Program-made: the position numbers and the translations under genes
The notes under the pieces: generated by a model
Seen by the model: the letters and a program-made list of their open reading frames with translations, nothing else
The model's database searches: none
What the model was told of the DNA's origin: nothing
Assembly: GCF_028640845.1 (NCBI RefSeq)
Contig: NC_080540.1
Coordinates: 257,658,958-257,722,957, forward strand
DNA length: 64,000 nt
Origin: Ahaetulla prasina
Lineage: Eukaryota > Chordata > Lepidosauria > Squamata > Colubridae
Reading direction: 5' to 3'
Part shown: piece by piece, positions 54,483 through 64,000 of the stretch
Layout of the letters: every line of letters starts with the position of its first letter
How positions within the stretch are numbered: position 1 is the first letter of the stretch

Positions 54483-54778
54483 CAGGGGTGAAATCCAGCA
54501 GAGTTCTGACAGGTTCTGGAGAACCGGCAGTGGAAATTTTGAGTAGTTCAGGGACTCAGTAGCGGAAATTTTGAGTAGTTTGGAAAACCAGCAAATACCA
54601 CCTCTGGCTGGCCCCAGAGTGGGGTGGGAATGGAGATTTTGCAATATCCTTCCCCCAGGAGTGGAGTAGGAATGGAGATTTTGCAGTATTCTTCCCCTGC
54701 CATGCCCACCAAGCCACACCATGGCCATCAAGCCACGCCCACAGAACCGGTAGTAAAAAAATTTGGATTTCACCACTG
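54483..54778. mobile_element. hAT-like MITE with perfect 8-bp target duplication
   Basis: Ends CAGGGGTGAAATCCAGCAG and …TTTGGATTTCACCACTG are inverted. ATCATAGC flanks both sides (54475-54482 and 54779-54786). The interior has duplicated GGAAATTTTGAGTAGTT and CCC.GAGTGG.GTGGGAATGG units, no transposase. It is the clearest member of this family here. Confidence 0.93.
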
Positions 54779-54786
54779 ATCATAGC

Positions 54787-55305
54787 TAGAACACTCTCAC
54801 CTTAAATGTCTCCTACTGTGTCTCTCCAAAAAGATGACCCACCTTGAAAAGAAGCCCTATCACGTTTTTTAGCGCATGTGATCAAATTAAGCCCCACCCA
54901 CAAAATTAGCTTTAATTAAGACTCCGCCCACCCTGCGGTGCAGGGGGTCGGGCGAGGCACACAGATAAAAAATAAGTAGGGTGGGGATGGAACATGGGTG
55001 AAATCTACTTATCTTCCCTACTGGTTCGGAAGTGCATGGATCTGGAGCTCTGTTATCGGCTGCAGATGCCTTCCGGCAGGCATCTGAAAATGAAATGGAG
55101 GCCAGAGCTATGGGTGCAAGTGGCGGCAAGCAGCCTAAGTGGGTTAGCAGTGGGCTCCTGCTGGATGGGGCTGCTGGTGCCACTGCTGCAAGCTGAGTCA
55201 ATAATTAGAACCCTCTAAAAAGAAGGCTAGTTGTTTTTTCAGGGGTCAAAAGAAAATAAGACCTGGCCTTCTTTTTGGAGAAACATGGTATATATGGTAG
55301 CAACA
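54787..55305. other. no gene recognised
   Basis: Moderately GC-rich at 54900-55200, with open frames on both strands lacking a recognisable family. A repeat of unknown type is possible. Confidence 0.4.
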
Positions 55306-55547
55306 GCACTTAGACTTATATACTGTATATAAGTCTATATATATACAGCTCTCTCTAAGCGATTTATAGAGTCAGCATATTGCCCCCAACAATCTGGGTC
55401 CTCATTTTACCCACCTCAGAAGGATGGAAGGCTGAGTCAACCTTGAGCCTGGTGAGATTCGATCTGCCAAACTGCTGGCAGCTGGTGATCAGCAGAAGTA
55501 GTCTGCAGTACTGCACTCTAACCACTGTGCCAGCGTGGCTCATTGTG
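55306..55547 (-). mobile_element. Sauria-type SINE, GCTATT-tailed
   Basis: The minus strand starts with a tRNA-like head (GCCACGCTGGCACAGTGGTT), body (GGTTGACTCAGCCTTCCATC) and tail AGTCTAAGTGCTGTTGCTA. A short palindrome TATACTGTATATAAGTCTAT interrupts the tail at 55318-55345. Confidence 0.85.
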
Positions 55548-55715
55548 ATTTAAATCAATCACATTTTTTCACAATGAATCACATTGATTCATAAATCAAT
55601 TTTTAACTGGATGAACAGGAAAATTTATCACATAGTGCCATTTTGTTAGGTTAGAAAAATTCATTGTTCTTTGAAAAGTCAAGTTCCTTTTTCATAAGCC
55701 TCCAACTTTAACAAG

Positions 55716-56105
55716 CACATCATCCTCGATTTACAACAGTTCACTTAGTGGCCATTTGAAGTTACAATGGCATTGAAAAAAGTGACTTGTTACTATTTTT
55801 TTCAGATTTATGACCGTTGCAGCATTCCCATGGTCAAGTGATTTACAGTTGGATACTTGACAACAGACTCACATTTATGACGGTTGCAGGATCCTTGGGT
55901 CATGTGATCGATCATCTTTTGCAACCTTCTGACAAGCAACGTCAAGGGGAAACCAGATTCACTTATACATTTAACAACTAAAGTGATTCACTTAACAAAT
56001 GTGGCAAGAAAAGTTGTAAAATGGGGCAAAACTCACTTAAGAAATTTCTCATTTAGCAACATAAACTTTAGAACAATTGCGGTCATAAGTTGAGGACTAC
56101 TTGTA
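55716..56105. mobile_element. palindromic MITE, near-complete
   Basis: The left end CATCATCCTCGATTTACAAC and right end …CATAAGTTGAGGACTACTTGTA are imperfect inverted repeats. Inside are AGTTCACTTAGTGGCCATTT and TTACAATGGCATTGAAAAAA on one side and AAATGGGGCAAAACTCACTT on the other. No ORF. Confidence 0.7.
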
Positions 56106-57775
56106 ATTAGTTTCATTCATATGGCTTAACTTCCTCATGTTTGCCACAGATCGTTGTATTTTTGAAATTTCTGAGTGTCTTAATCCATTAATGTTTCATA
56201 CTCCAAAATATACAGTATTTTAGTTTGCTAGCAGTTCTTATTCTTGCACATAAAACATTGCAGAAAATATTTCTTTCAAATATCTTTCCAGCGTCACTAA
56301 CTTCAAGGATAACTAAACATTTTCTAAACTTATGTCAAATGGATAGATGTAGAATCTGTATTGTACTAACCTATTTTACTGTACAGATATTATGCTTCAA
56401 AAATGTATGATCAATGTAGTATAATACAAAAATGTTACTACCAATGATTATCCATTTGCTCTTGATTATAATGGCATTAAATTAGTTTAAAAGAGAGAAC
56501 CCTTTGATGTAATTGATCACTTGTATGTAAACATTAATTCACCCAATTCTCACCCTCAGTTGTAAATTTGTAAATTACAAAGTCATTTATTAGTATGAAT
56601 ATTGACTAAGGCTGCTTTTGAAAAACAATTAAACAGGTGTACATAAAACTAATATAATTAGGGAAAAATCAAAAAGTTACACAGGAAGAAAAAAAATGGT
56701 GATAAGCTTATTTTGTCATTGTTGCAAAAAAATCAAATTTTGATTTTGTAAGTCATTCCTCTTTTGCTGCATTTAGCTCTAGAAGTCTAAAATATAATGC
56801 CCGAATAATTCACCTATTTGTTCTAAAACTTTAACCCACCAAATCTTCCAAAAGAAAAGCTCTTCCAGACAACTTAAGTTTTTAGAATAACAATAACGGT
56901 GGGGCTTTCAACATACTTTCTATCATGGAGTTACAGCTTATCTTGCAAACCCTTTTGTTCTCTATTCTTCCTCAACATACCATTTCAGAAGGAAACACAT
57001 CATTTCCCCACTTCAATTACAGTAAAAGGTAAACTACAAAATCCAAAGTTTCACTACACTTCAGCTTTGTCAGATTCATTTTTATCATGTCCGGCTAAAG
57101 CATCTGTCGATTATCAGATCTCAGTTCTGAAAACAGGTTGTTCCTATCTATCATGGAATTCCAAGTACTGGAGATGGATAATACAGGAACATCATTGGTT
57201 TAGTCCTACTTAAGATTTCTCACAAGCCTTCAACCTCCCACAGTGAAAAATGTAGCGACAGTCCATTTTGGCCTTTGGAATGACTCACCGATACTTTTTT
57301 TATAAAGACATTCTATAAAGGAATCAATAATGTTATTTGGACAGAGGATTGTACTTGGAATGTCAATTGTGTGCTGGGTCATAAAAACATAAAAACATAA
57401 AAACGAGTCAATACAGGACACAAACTAAATTGGACATAACTGGATTCTTTAATACATTTGATACAAATATTTCCTTTCTGACAATTAAATGATACAACCT
57501 GGCTGCATATTTTGAGAGGCTTTGGAGATCATAATCCAAACATTGGAAGATTGAGATGGTGCAGCCATGGATTAAAAAAAATAATGAATGAGAAATGGAA
57601 AAGGGGGTTTGAGAAAAAAACAGTTTTAATCTTTGAGTTTCTTACTTTGACATTTATCCTAAAGATTGTGAGTGCATAATTTTAAGCAAAATAATGCTTT
57701 TTTTTTTGAAGGTCTTTAAGGACAGAGAAAGGGGTCACTTAGAGCTATGTATTTATATGTATTCTTAAAGTTGTT
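56106..57775. other. no gene recognised
   Basis: AT-rich filler. 57379-57404 has three CATAAAAA units. The 104-codon frame at 56899-57213 has no family resemblance. Confidence 0.45.
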
Positions 57776-58000
57776 TTCGTTATCTAATATTTGATTTTTG
57801 ATTACATGCTATCAAGTCAATATCAACTCTTAGGGATCTCATAAATTTTTTCCACAAGGTTCTGTCTCTAATCTGCTCCTTTAGATCTTTCACTTCTGTA
57901 CTCATTGCCATTGTAACTGAGTCCATCCATCTTACTGCTGGTACTTCTCCTTTCTTCTTTCCTTCCATCTTTCCTAGTATTAGAACCTTCTCCAAAGAGT
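57776..58000 (-). pseudogene. BovB/RTE-like LINE C-terminus
   Basis: The minus frame 57995-57780 is open for 71 codons: MEKVLILGKMEGKKKGEVPA, VRWMDSVTMAMS, LKEQIRDRTLWKKFMRSL. This is the RTE/BovB ORF2 terminus (E+LMLGK+EG…RW.D…). Only the end of the element is present. Confidence 0.7.
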
Positions 58001-58146
58001 TAGGGATTATTTTGTATTTTAATATCTGTGCACTGCTTGGTGTCCTATAATATTAAGGCAGTGGATTAATTCCAGGCAGAAATAACAATAAGGAAAAAGC
58101 AGCATGAAATTTCAGTCTGAATCCTGTGATTTGGTAACCATGCTTT

Positions 58147-58147
<1 letters not shown>

Positions 58148-58191
<44 letters not shown>
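58148..58191. repeat. (TG)n microsatellite
   Basis: About 22 uninterrupted TG units. Confidence 0.95.
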
Positions 58192-58192
<1 letters not shown>

Positions 58193-58538
58193 TGTGGTCG
58201 TGGTCGTGCTACATCTTCATAGTGGGTGTCAGTCTGCTGCATGTATGGATTGGAGGGGTTTGAAATGGCTAATGTTGCAGCTGCAACCACGACCACGACG
58301 ACGCCAAACAACAGCAATGTAGCTCACCAGCTCAAATCCCCCTGCAGCACAGACTAATCTGAGCACAACCAAGCCCCCACCCAAACAGGACATACCCCCA
58401 GCCAATCAGAGCACAAAAAACCCCCATCCAATCAGAGCACAGCCAAGCTCCCACCCAATCAGTTCAAACCCCCACTAGCAGTTAAAAGGAAGAAACAGCT
58501 GCGATCACACATTGCTCCCAGAAGCACGAAGCTGAAGC

Positions 58539-58572
58539 CTGAAGATGACGAATGAGACTTCGTCGAAACATC
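58539..58572 (+). ncRNA. hammerhead-ribozyme-like motif
   Basis: CTGAAGA (58539-58545), one T, a perfect 6-bp hairpin GACGAA/TTCGTC (58547-58552 and 58559-58564) with a six-base loop, then GAAAC (58565-58569). These are the conserved hammerhead core boxes CUGANGA-helix II-GAAA. The cleavage triplet position reads ATC rather than GTC in this copy. Penelope-like elements are known to carry hammerheads of a dimeric type. The minus-strand unit (58758-58725) keeps GTC but has GAAAT and one stem mismatch. The third unit (58801-58829) has lost part of the stem. Confidence 0.5.
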
Positions 58573-58654
58573 GCCAAGACACTTCCAATTTTACATGGGA
58601 GAAAACCCGAACAACCAAAGACCTACATATATATATATATGTTTTCTGAGGTTT

Positions 58655-58880
58655 TCGCAGTTGTTTGTATGTAGGTCTTTGGTTATTCGGGTTTTCACCC
58701 GCGTAAAATTGGAAGTGTCTTGGCGACATTTCGATGAAGTCTCATTCGTCATCTTCAGGCTTCAGCTTCGTGCTTTTGCTCCCAGAAGCACGGTTGAAGC
58801 CTGAAGATGACGAATGAGACTTGTGAAACATCGCCAAGACACTTCAAATTTTACGCGGAGAAAACCCGAACAACCAAAGA

Positions 58881-58886
<6 letters not shown>
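58655..58886. repeat. ~100-bp-arm inverted repeat
   Basis: 58655-58770 and 58783-58886 are close inverted copies separated by about a dozen bases. Together with 58524-58630 they make three alternating units able to fold into a long hairpin. Confidence 0.85.

Positions 58887-58970
<84 letters not shown>
58884..58970. repeat. (TA)n tract, ~43 units
   Basis: Perfect alternating TA, directly following the third Penelope-like unit at the place where unit 1 has only a short (AT)n (58627-58641). Confidence 0.97.
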
Positions 58971-58972
<2 letters not shown>

Positions 58973-59134
58973 AACCAGACCAGGCCCCAAAATGCTACTT
59001 CCCACACAAACATCAACCCCATTAACCAATTAGCAACACAGCCAACCAATCAGCTTGAAACAGCTAGGCCAGCTATTCAAAAAACTCCATTAACCAATCA
59101 ATACGTAGCAACCAATCAGCTTGCAACAGCTATT

Positions 59135-59551
59135 TTTTTTTTTATTTATTTAATTAATTAAATTTTTATACCGCCCTTCTCCCGAAGGACTCAGGGCGGT
59201 TCACAGCCAAATAAAACCACAATAATAAATATAATAAAACAGTAATTAAAAAACCTATCAAATATGGTCAATTTAAAATATATATAAAACAATAAAACCC
59301 AGTTAAAATTTAAAACCCCAATAATAACATATAAAATTCTAAAATCCTATGCCAGTCCTGCTTGAAGAAATAGGTACGTCTTCAGCTCGCGGCGAAAGGT
59401 CCGAAGGTCGGGAAGTTGACGAAGTCCCGGGGGAAGTTCGTTCCAGAGGGTAGGAGCCGCCACAGAGAAGGCCCTTCCCCTGGGGGTCGCCAGCCGGCAT
59501 TGCTTGGCCAACGGCACCCTGAGGAGTCCCTCTCTGTGAGAGCGGCCTGCA
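59135..59551 (-). mobile_element. L2-like LINE 3' end
   Basis: T-rich/(ATTT) tail, hairpin ACCGCCCTTCTCCCGAAGGA..CAGGGCGGTT at 59169-59202, and the ORF2 C-terminal region, truncated near 59551. The sequences on the two sides (…CAACAGCTATT / CTGCAATTCAAAAAAC…) resemble one continuous Penelope-like segment. Confidence 0.88.
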
Positions 59552-59600
59552 ATTCAAAAAACACCCCCCCACACACCAGTATTTATAGAGAAGCAGCAGT

Positions 59601-60595
59601 TAAAATCCACACTTTGCTCACATAAGAACAAAGCCAAAGTATCAGTGGTTAGCTAATTTTCAAGCACAAATATCATAAATGTGGTAAGGAATTTTATCAC
59701 ATATTTCTAAGAAAATTCTCTGATAGATGTACAGATTAAGCCCTCTTTGTTGATGTTTTCAATTGGAAATTCAAGGTTATTCCAAATACGATTTGTATTA
59801 CCTGCAGAATTAAACAGCAAGAGCTTCATCCTTTTTAATTAGTACCTGGGAATAGTTACAAATTACAATGCAAACTGTTTATGAAGAATAGCCCCACTGT
59901 AGTTCACTTAGACCTAGACAAAAGATAATGGCTTTCATCACAAAAGCAGCAATGTACTTCCCTGAAGTGTTGTTTAATGTTTCTGCCTTTTACATTTTGA
60001 TTGTTTTTGTTAAGTTTATATAATAAGCTGCCTTGAATCACTCTAAGCTCTAAAGTGACAGTCTTATAAATCTAATACATTTCTACTGCAGTTTATCCTC
60101 TCTTTCTTCTTCCTGCATATCATATAGTAATCAGAGGTTCTATTAAGCAGAGACAGAATAGCAATACCAGGTAACCAGGTATATCAAAAACCACAATAGA
60201 TGAGATGTTTTTAGGTTTTAGTTTTTTAGGAATTCTTGATATAGATTTTGGTTTCTGACAAAATACTGATAAATGTCTCTAGAGGGTCTAACAAACATAC
60301 ATGCTATATATGTATTTTTTAGATCCTCTAGAGATATTTATTAGGTTTTTTTTACAGAAACCAAAAGTAACAAGTGTCTGAAAGTAACTATTTCTCAGAC
60401 TTTATAACTTAAAACTTGTTTACTTCAATGCAACATATAGCTATAAAATGAATTAGCATGTAAGTTATTGTTCTTTTATCAAATCTGCTTGCAAAAGGAA
60501 ATGAATAATGTTAACTTTCTATGCTAAGTAATGGATCATGTTTAATGTAAATGAATATTCAACTACATTTATTTTCTATTCTGTTCAATCAAAAT
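59601..60595. other. no gene recognised; old LINE tail
   Basis: AT-rich filler. 59990-60080 (TAATAAGCTGCCTTGAATCA … TAAATCTAATACATTTC) looks like a decayed LINE 3' end on the plus strand. Confidence 0.4.
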
Positions 60596-61078
60596 ACCGT
60601 ATTTTTCAGAGTATAAGACATACCTTTTCCCCGCCTAAAATGGGATGAAAATTTGGATGCATCTTATACATCAAATGTAGCCCCGCCCACTCACTGGCCC
60701 CCACCCTTTGGCCTCTGCCTCCCAGCAATTTACCTCCTTGCAGCAAGCAGCAAGAAAAAGCAGCCCATTTCAGCTTCAGCACAGCCTAATTAGCACAAGT
60801 TGATTGTCCTTGAATCAGCCTCCCGACTCTCAGCTGTTTCAGGCTGCAGGGGCCTCTGCTGTTTGCTGGGAGGAGGTAAATTGCTGGGAGATTTTTTTTC
60901 TTGCGCTATCAAGCTATGCTGAAAATGAAAATGAAAGTAAAGCTAGCTATTTGCTATTTGTTGCAACGAGGCAAAATTGCTGGGAGGCAGAGGCAGATTT
61001 CTTTTTCGTTTTCCTCACCAAAAAAGGTAGGTGCGTCTTATAGTCCGGAGTGTCTTATACTCTGAAAAATACAGGGTA
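60596..61078. mobile_element. MITE with ~27-bp terminal inverted repeats
   Basis: Left CCGTATTTTTCAGAGTATAA and right …TTATACTCTGAAAAATACAG are inverted repeats, bordered by TA. Inside, GAGGCAAAATTGCTGGGAGG and its inverse occur on either side, so the whole element is partly palindromic. No ORF. Confidence 0.8.
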
Positions 61079-61849
61079 TGTATTTATAAGTGACAGATCT
61101 AATGATGCATTCAAAAAATAAAGTTAGAAGTACAGTCTTCTCTTATTTTATTTAATAGAAGCATATGTCAAAACATAAAATATGCTACACTTAAAATGAC
61201 AAAGAATTTTTTTCTGGAGGGAAAATATTTGAGCACTGAATGTGTTCTAGAGAACTTTTGTAACTCTATAACCTCTCTGGCCAGTTTAAATGTTTTCATG
61301 CTATTATCTCTTTCATGGGAGTGGGAGGAAACTGGAAGTAATATAAATAAGATTGTGACTGAAACTTTTAAAGCTTGGAATACATTTTCTTTAATTCACT
61401 TTTGTTGGAAATTTCTGGTAGCCAGTCAGTGCAATTTAGTCTTGCTGTACTTACTAATACTCTTAATATATGATTGAGAACCAAGTTATTTGATTTTTGA
61501 AAACATGTTTTCTACTTCAGATCGCCAACATCCAATTTCAGGAAATGGAAAAAAAAATGCTGCATATGTCTGAGTTCAAGGGATAAGCAGTCAAAATTCA
61601 CCCTCTTGAATGTTTGCTTGTAAAAGAGACTTTTTTTTTCTGAAGCTTGAAAAGGGTTGGCATTTTAATGACCATTTCATAATCCTGTCCTGCATCATTG
61701 TTGTTCTTATTTTGAACTAAACATTTTGCTTCCTCCTATAAAAAATTGGTAAATTCATAGAGGTCAGCATTTGAATAATTTGTTCAAACAACAAAAATTT
61801 CCTCTTACTGCCCCCATAATTATCTACCGTATGCTGCAGGATTATCATT
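61079..61849. other. no gene recognised
   Basis: AT-rich filler; a 93-codon frame (61196-61477) is hydrophobic at its end but has no recognisable family. Confidence 0.45.
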
Positions 61850-62266
61850 TATAGATAGTCCTTGACTTATGACCACAATTAGGGCCAGAACTTCCATTGC
61901 CAAGTGATGTGGTTGTTAAGTGAATCACCACATGACTGCAGCCAATTTTAAGACTTTTTTTGCCATGGTTGTTAAGCATATCAATGCAATCAATATATGA
62001 ATCATGTGGCCGTTAAATGAATCCACCTTCCCCCATTGACTTTATAGAAAGTCATCTAGGAAGTTCGCAAATCGTAATCACATGACCCTAGGACAATGTA
62101 ACCAGCATAAACACATACAATTTGCTAAGCGCCCAAATCAAATTGCAATCATATGACTTCCTGGGACACTGTGATAGTTGAAAATGTAAAGACTGGCCAC
62201 TTTTTCCAATGCTATCAACTTTGAACAGTTGCTAAATGAGCGATCATTAGTTAAGGACTATTTGTA
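61850..62266. mobile_element. palindromic MITE, complete, TA-bounded
   Basis: TATAGATAGTCCTTGACTTA at the left and …TAGTTAAGGACTATTTGTA at the right. The pattern TA(Y)ARATAGTCCTT at both ends suggests a TA target duplication. Same family as 11290 and 55716. Confidence 0.72.
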
Positions 62267-62321
62267 CTGAAGCCATGTGTCATCTTATTTTCAACTCTCA
62301 GAATTAGTTAATTTGTATTAT

Positions 62322-62733
62322 TTATTTATTTATTTATTTATTCAAATTTGTATACCGCCCTATCTCCCTAAGGACTCAGGGCGGTTCACAGGCAAGTAAA
62401 AATACATATAAATACAGAGTAAAATATCCATTAAAAACTTATTTGATGTAGCCAAATTATTAAAAGAACAATATATATAATAAAACCCATTAAAATCTAA
62501 ATTTAAAAATCTAAAAATCTAATCCAGTCCTGTGCAAATGAATAGATGTGTTTTAAGCTCGCGGCGGAAGGTTCGGAGGTCCGGAAGTTGACGAAGTCCT
62601 GGGGGGAGTTCGTTCCAGAGGTTGGGAGCCCCCACCGAGAAGGCCCTTCCCCTGGGTGTCGCCAGACGGCACTGCCTAGCCGACGGCACCCTGAGGAGTC
62701 CCTCTCTGTGAGAGCGCACGGGTCGGTGAGAGG
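62322..62733 (-). mobile_element. L2-like LINE 3' end, interrupted by L3
   Basis: (ATTT)n tail from 62322, hairpin (ACCGCCCTATCTCCCTAAGG..GGGCGGTT, 62353-62386), and C-terminal ORF2 (minus 62719-62519: HREGLLRVPSARQCRLATPR, WNELPPGLRQLPDL). It stops abruptly at 62733 inside GTCGGTGAGAGGTA, where the L3 microsatellite tail begins. Confidence 0.9.
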
Positions 62734-64000
62734 TAGAATAGAATAGAATAGAATAGAATAGAATAGAATAGAATAGAATAGAATAGAATAGAATTTTTTA
62801 TTGGCCAAGTGTGATTGGACACACAAGGAATTTGTCTTGGTGCATATGCTCTCAGTGTACATAAAAGAAAAGATACGTTCATCAAGGTACAACATTTACA
62901 ACACAATTGATGATCAATATATCAATATAAATCATAAGGATTGCCAGCAACAAGTTATAGTCATACAGTCATAAGTGGAAAGAGATTGGTGATGGGAACT
63001 ATGAAACGATTAATAGTAGTGCAGATTCAGTAAATAGTCTGACAGTGTTGAGGGAGTTATTTGTTTAGCAGAGTGATGGCCTTCGGGAAAAAACTGTTCT
63101 TGTGTCTAGTTGTTCTGGTGTGCAGTGCTCTATAGCGTCGTTTTGAGGGTAGGAGTTGAAACAGTTTATGTCCAGGATGCGAGGGATCTGCAAATATTTT
63201 CACGGCCCTCTTCTTGATTCGTGCAGTATACAGGTCCTCAATGGAAGGCAAGTTGGTAGCAATTATTTTTTCCGCAGTTCTCATTATCCTCTGAAGTCTG
63301 TGTTTTTCTTGTTGGGTTGCAGAACCGAACCAGACAGTTATAGAGGTGCAAATGACAGACTCAATAATTCCTCTGTAGAATTGGATCAGCAGCTCCTTGG
63401 GCAGTTTGAGCTTACTGAGTTGGCGCAGAAAGAACATTCTTTGTTGTCCTTTTTAATGATGTTTTGATGTTAGCTGTCCATTTGAGATCTTGCGATATGA
63501 TAGAACCCAGAAATTTGAAGGTTTCTACTGTTGATACTGTGTTGTCAAGTATTGTGAGAGGTGGAAGTATGGAAGGGTTTTCCTAAAGTCTACCACCATT
63601 TCTACGGTTTTGAGTGTGTTCAGTTCCAGATTGTTTTGGTTGCACCACAAGGCTAGTCGTTTGACCTCTCGTCTATATGCGGATTCGTCATTGTCTCGAA
63701 TGAGACCAATCACTGTTGTGTCATCTGCGAACTTCAGTAGCTTAACAGATGGATCATTGGAGATGCAGTCATTGGTATACAGAGAGAAGAGAAGTGGGGA
63801 GAGCACACAGCCTTGGGGGGGCCCTGTGCTAATTGTACAGGTATTTGATGTGATCTTGCTTAGCTTCACCTGCTGCTTCCTGTTTGTTAGGAAGCTTGTG
63901 ATCCACTTACAAGTCTGTTCCGGTACCTGTAGCTGGTTTAGCTTAGTTAGAAGAATGTCTGGAATGATGGTATTGAATGCTGAACTAAAGTCTACAAAAA
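62734..64000 (-). mobile_element. L3/CR1-type LINE, continues off right edge
   Basis: The (AATAG)n tail (62734-62793) leads into the 3' UTR, then ORF2. On the minus strand, 63437-63057 is the intact C-terminus and 63869-63525 the RT core (STGPPQGCVLSPLLFSLYTND; FADD at 63720-63731; WCNQNNLELNTLKT). The two are separated by frameshifts in A-runs near 63455 and ~63545. Beyond 63869 the fingers region continues to the window end. It would encode the enzyme copying L3 RNA and, by its tail, seeding AATAG microsatellites. It is nearly identical to 39435-40262 where they overlap. Confidence 0.92.

Larger units (their letters stand above)
58300..59600 (+). mobile_element. Penelope-like element array (palindromic pseudo-LTRs), interrupted by L2-like LINE
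   Basis: 58310-58500 has repeated CCAATCAGAGCACA-type CCAAT words, also seen at 59028-59118. Three pseudo-LTR-like units follow: plus 58524-58630, minus 58655-58772, plus 58783-58886, each with GCCTGAAGATGACGAATGAG and CATCGCCAAGACACTTC words. The unit ends in TA-rich tracts. The L2-like LINE at 59135-59551 sits within the rest. No RT is present here. Assignment to Penelope-like elements rests on the pseudo-LTR/hammerhead layout. Confidence 0.6.

Noticed and set aside
58814..59161. IYIYIY-repeat frames
   Set aside because: Pure (TA)n translated on either strand.

Overview
The window looks like repeat-dominated, gene-poor DNA of a squamate reptile, most probably an advanced (colubroid) snake. 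The clues are L3/CR1-type LINEs whose 3' ends run into (AATAG)n microsatellites, squamate tRNA-derived SINEs, CR1, L2-like, BovB/RTE-like and Penelope-like retroelements, short hAT-like and palindromic MITEs, and AT-rich single-copy filler. I see no convincing host exon, rRNA gene, functional tRNA gene or CRISPR array. Almost every coding signal belongs to a transposable element, and most are broken.

Layout. 1-3.7 kb: a young Ty3/gypsy element (minus strand, complete 178-bp LTR, open gag-protease frame running off the left edge) sits in a decayed ERV-L-like pol, which also holds a truncated L2-like LINE with 7-bp target duplications. 3.7-7.2 kb: Penelope-like remnant split by a SINE, further SINEs, and a CR1. 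7.2-11 kb: a CR1 split by a nearly 3-kb L2-like LINE. 11-16.8 kb: MITEs, an L3 tail with microsatellite, an R4-like LINE relic, filler. 16.8-21.7 kb: a probably full-length L2-like LINE (minus) with a 1.7-kb CpG-rich 5' region and a YY1-type motif at its start. 21.7-41.8 kb: mostly unassigned DNA with BovB/RTE, CR1, L3, L2, Penelope, hAT and MITE pieces, including a 44-bp hAT derivative with a perfect 8-bp target duplication.

43.2-53.0 kb: a coding-poor endogenous retrovirus (minus) with two LTRs differing at about four places, a 4-bp target duplication, PBS, PPT and a short Gag-like ORF containing a 48-bp triplication. A full-length L1 (plus, 5.58 kb, perfect 17-bp target duplication) is inserted in it. 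53-64 kb: hAT MITEs (one with a CR1 inside), an R4-like relic, a SINE, palindromic MITEs, a BovB end, a Penelope-like palindrome with hammerhead-ribozyme-like motifs and a long (TA)n tract, two L2-like 3' ends, and an L3 LINE running off the right edge.

The window therefore reads as a stack of nested insertions. LINE families supply machinery for SINEs (shared 3' hairpin tails), and LINE tails seed microsatellites. The most unusual items are the ERV/L1 nest with its age paradox, the ribozyme-like Penelope palindrome, the two SINE types with different 3' tails, and the CpG-island LINE promoter.
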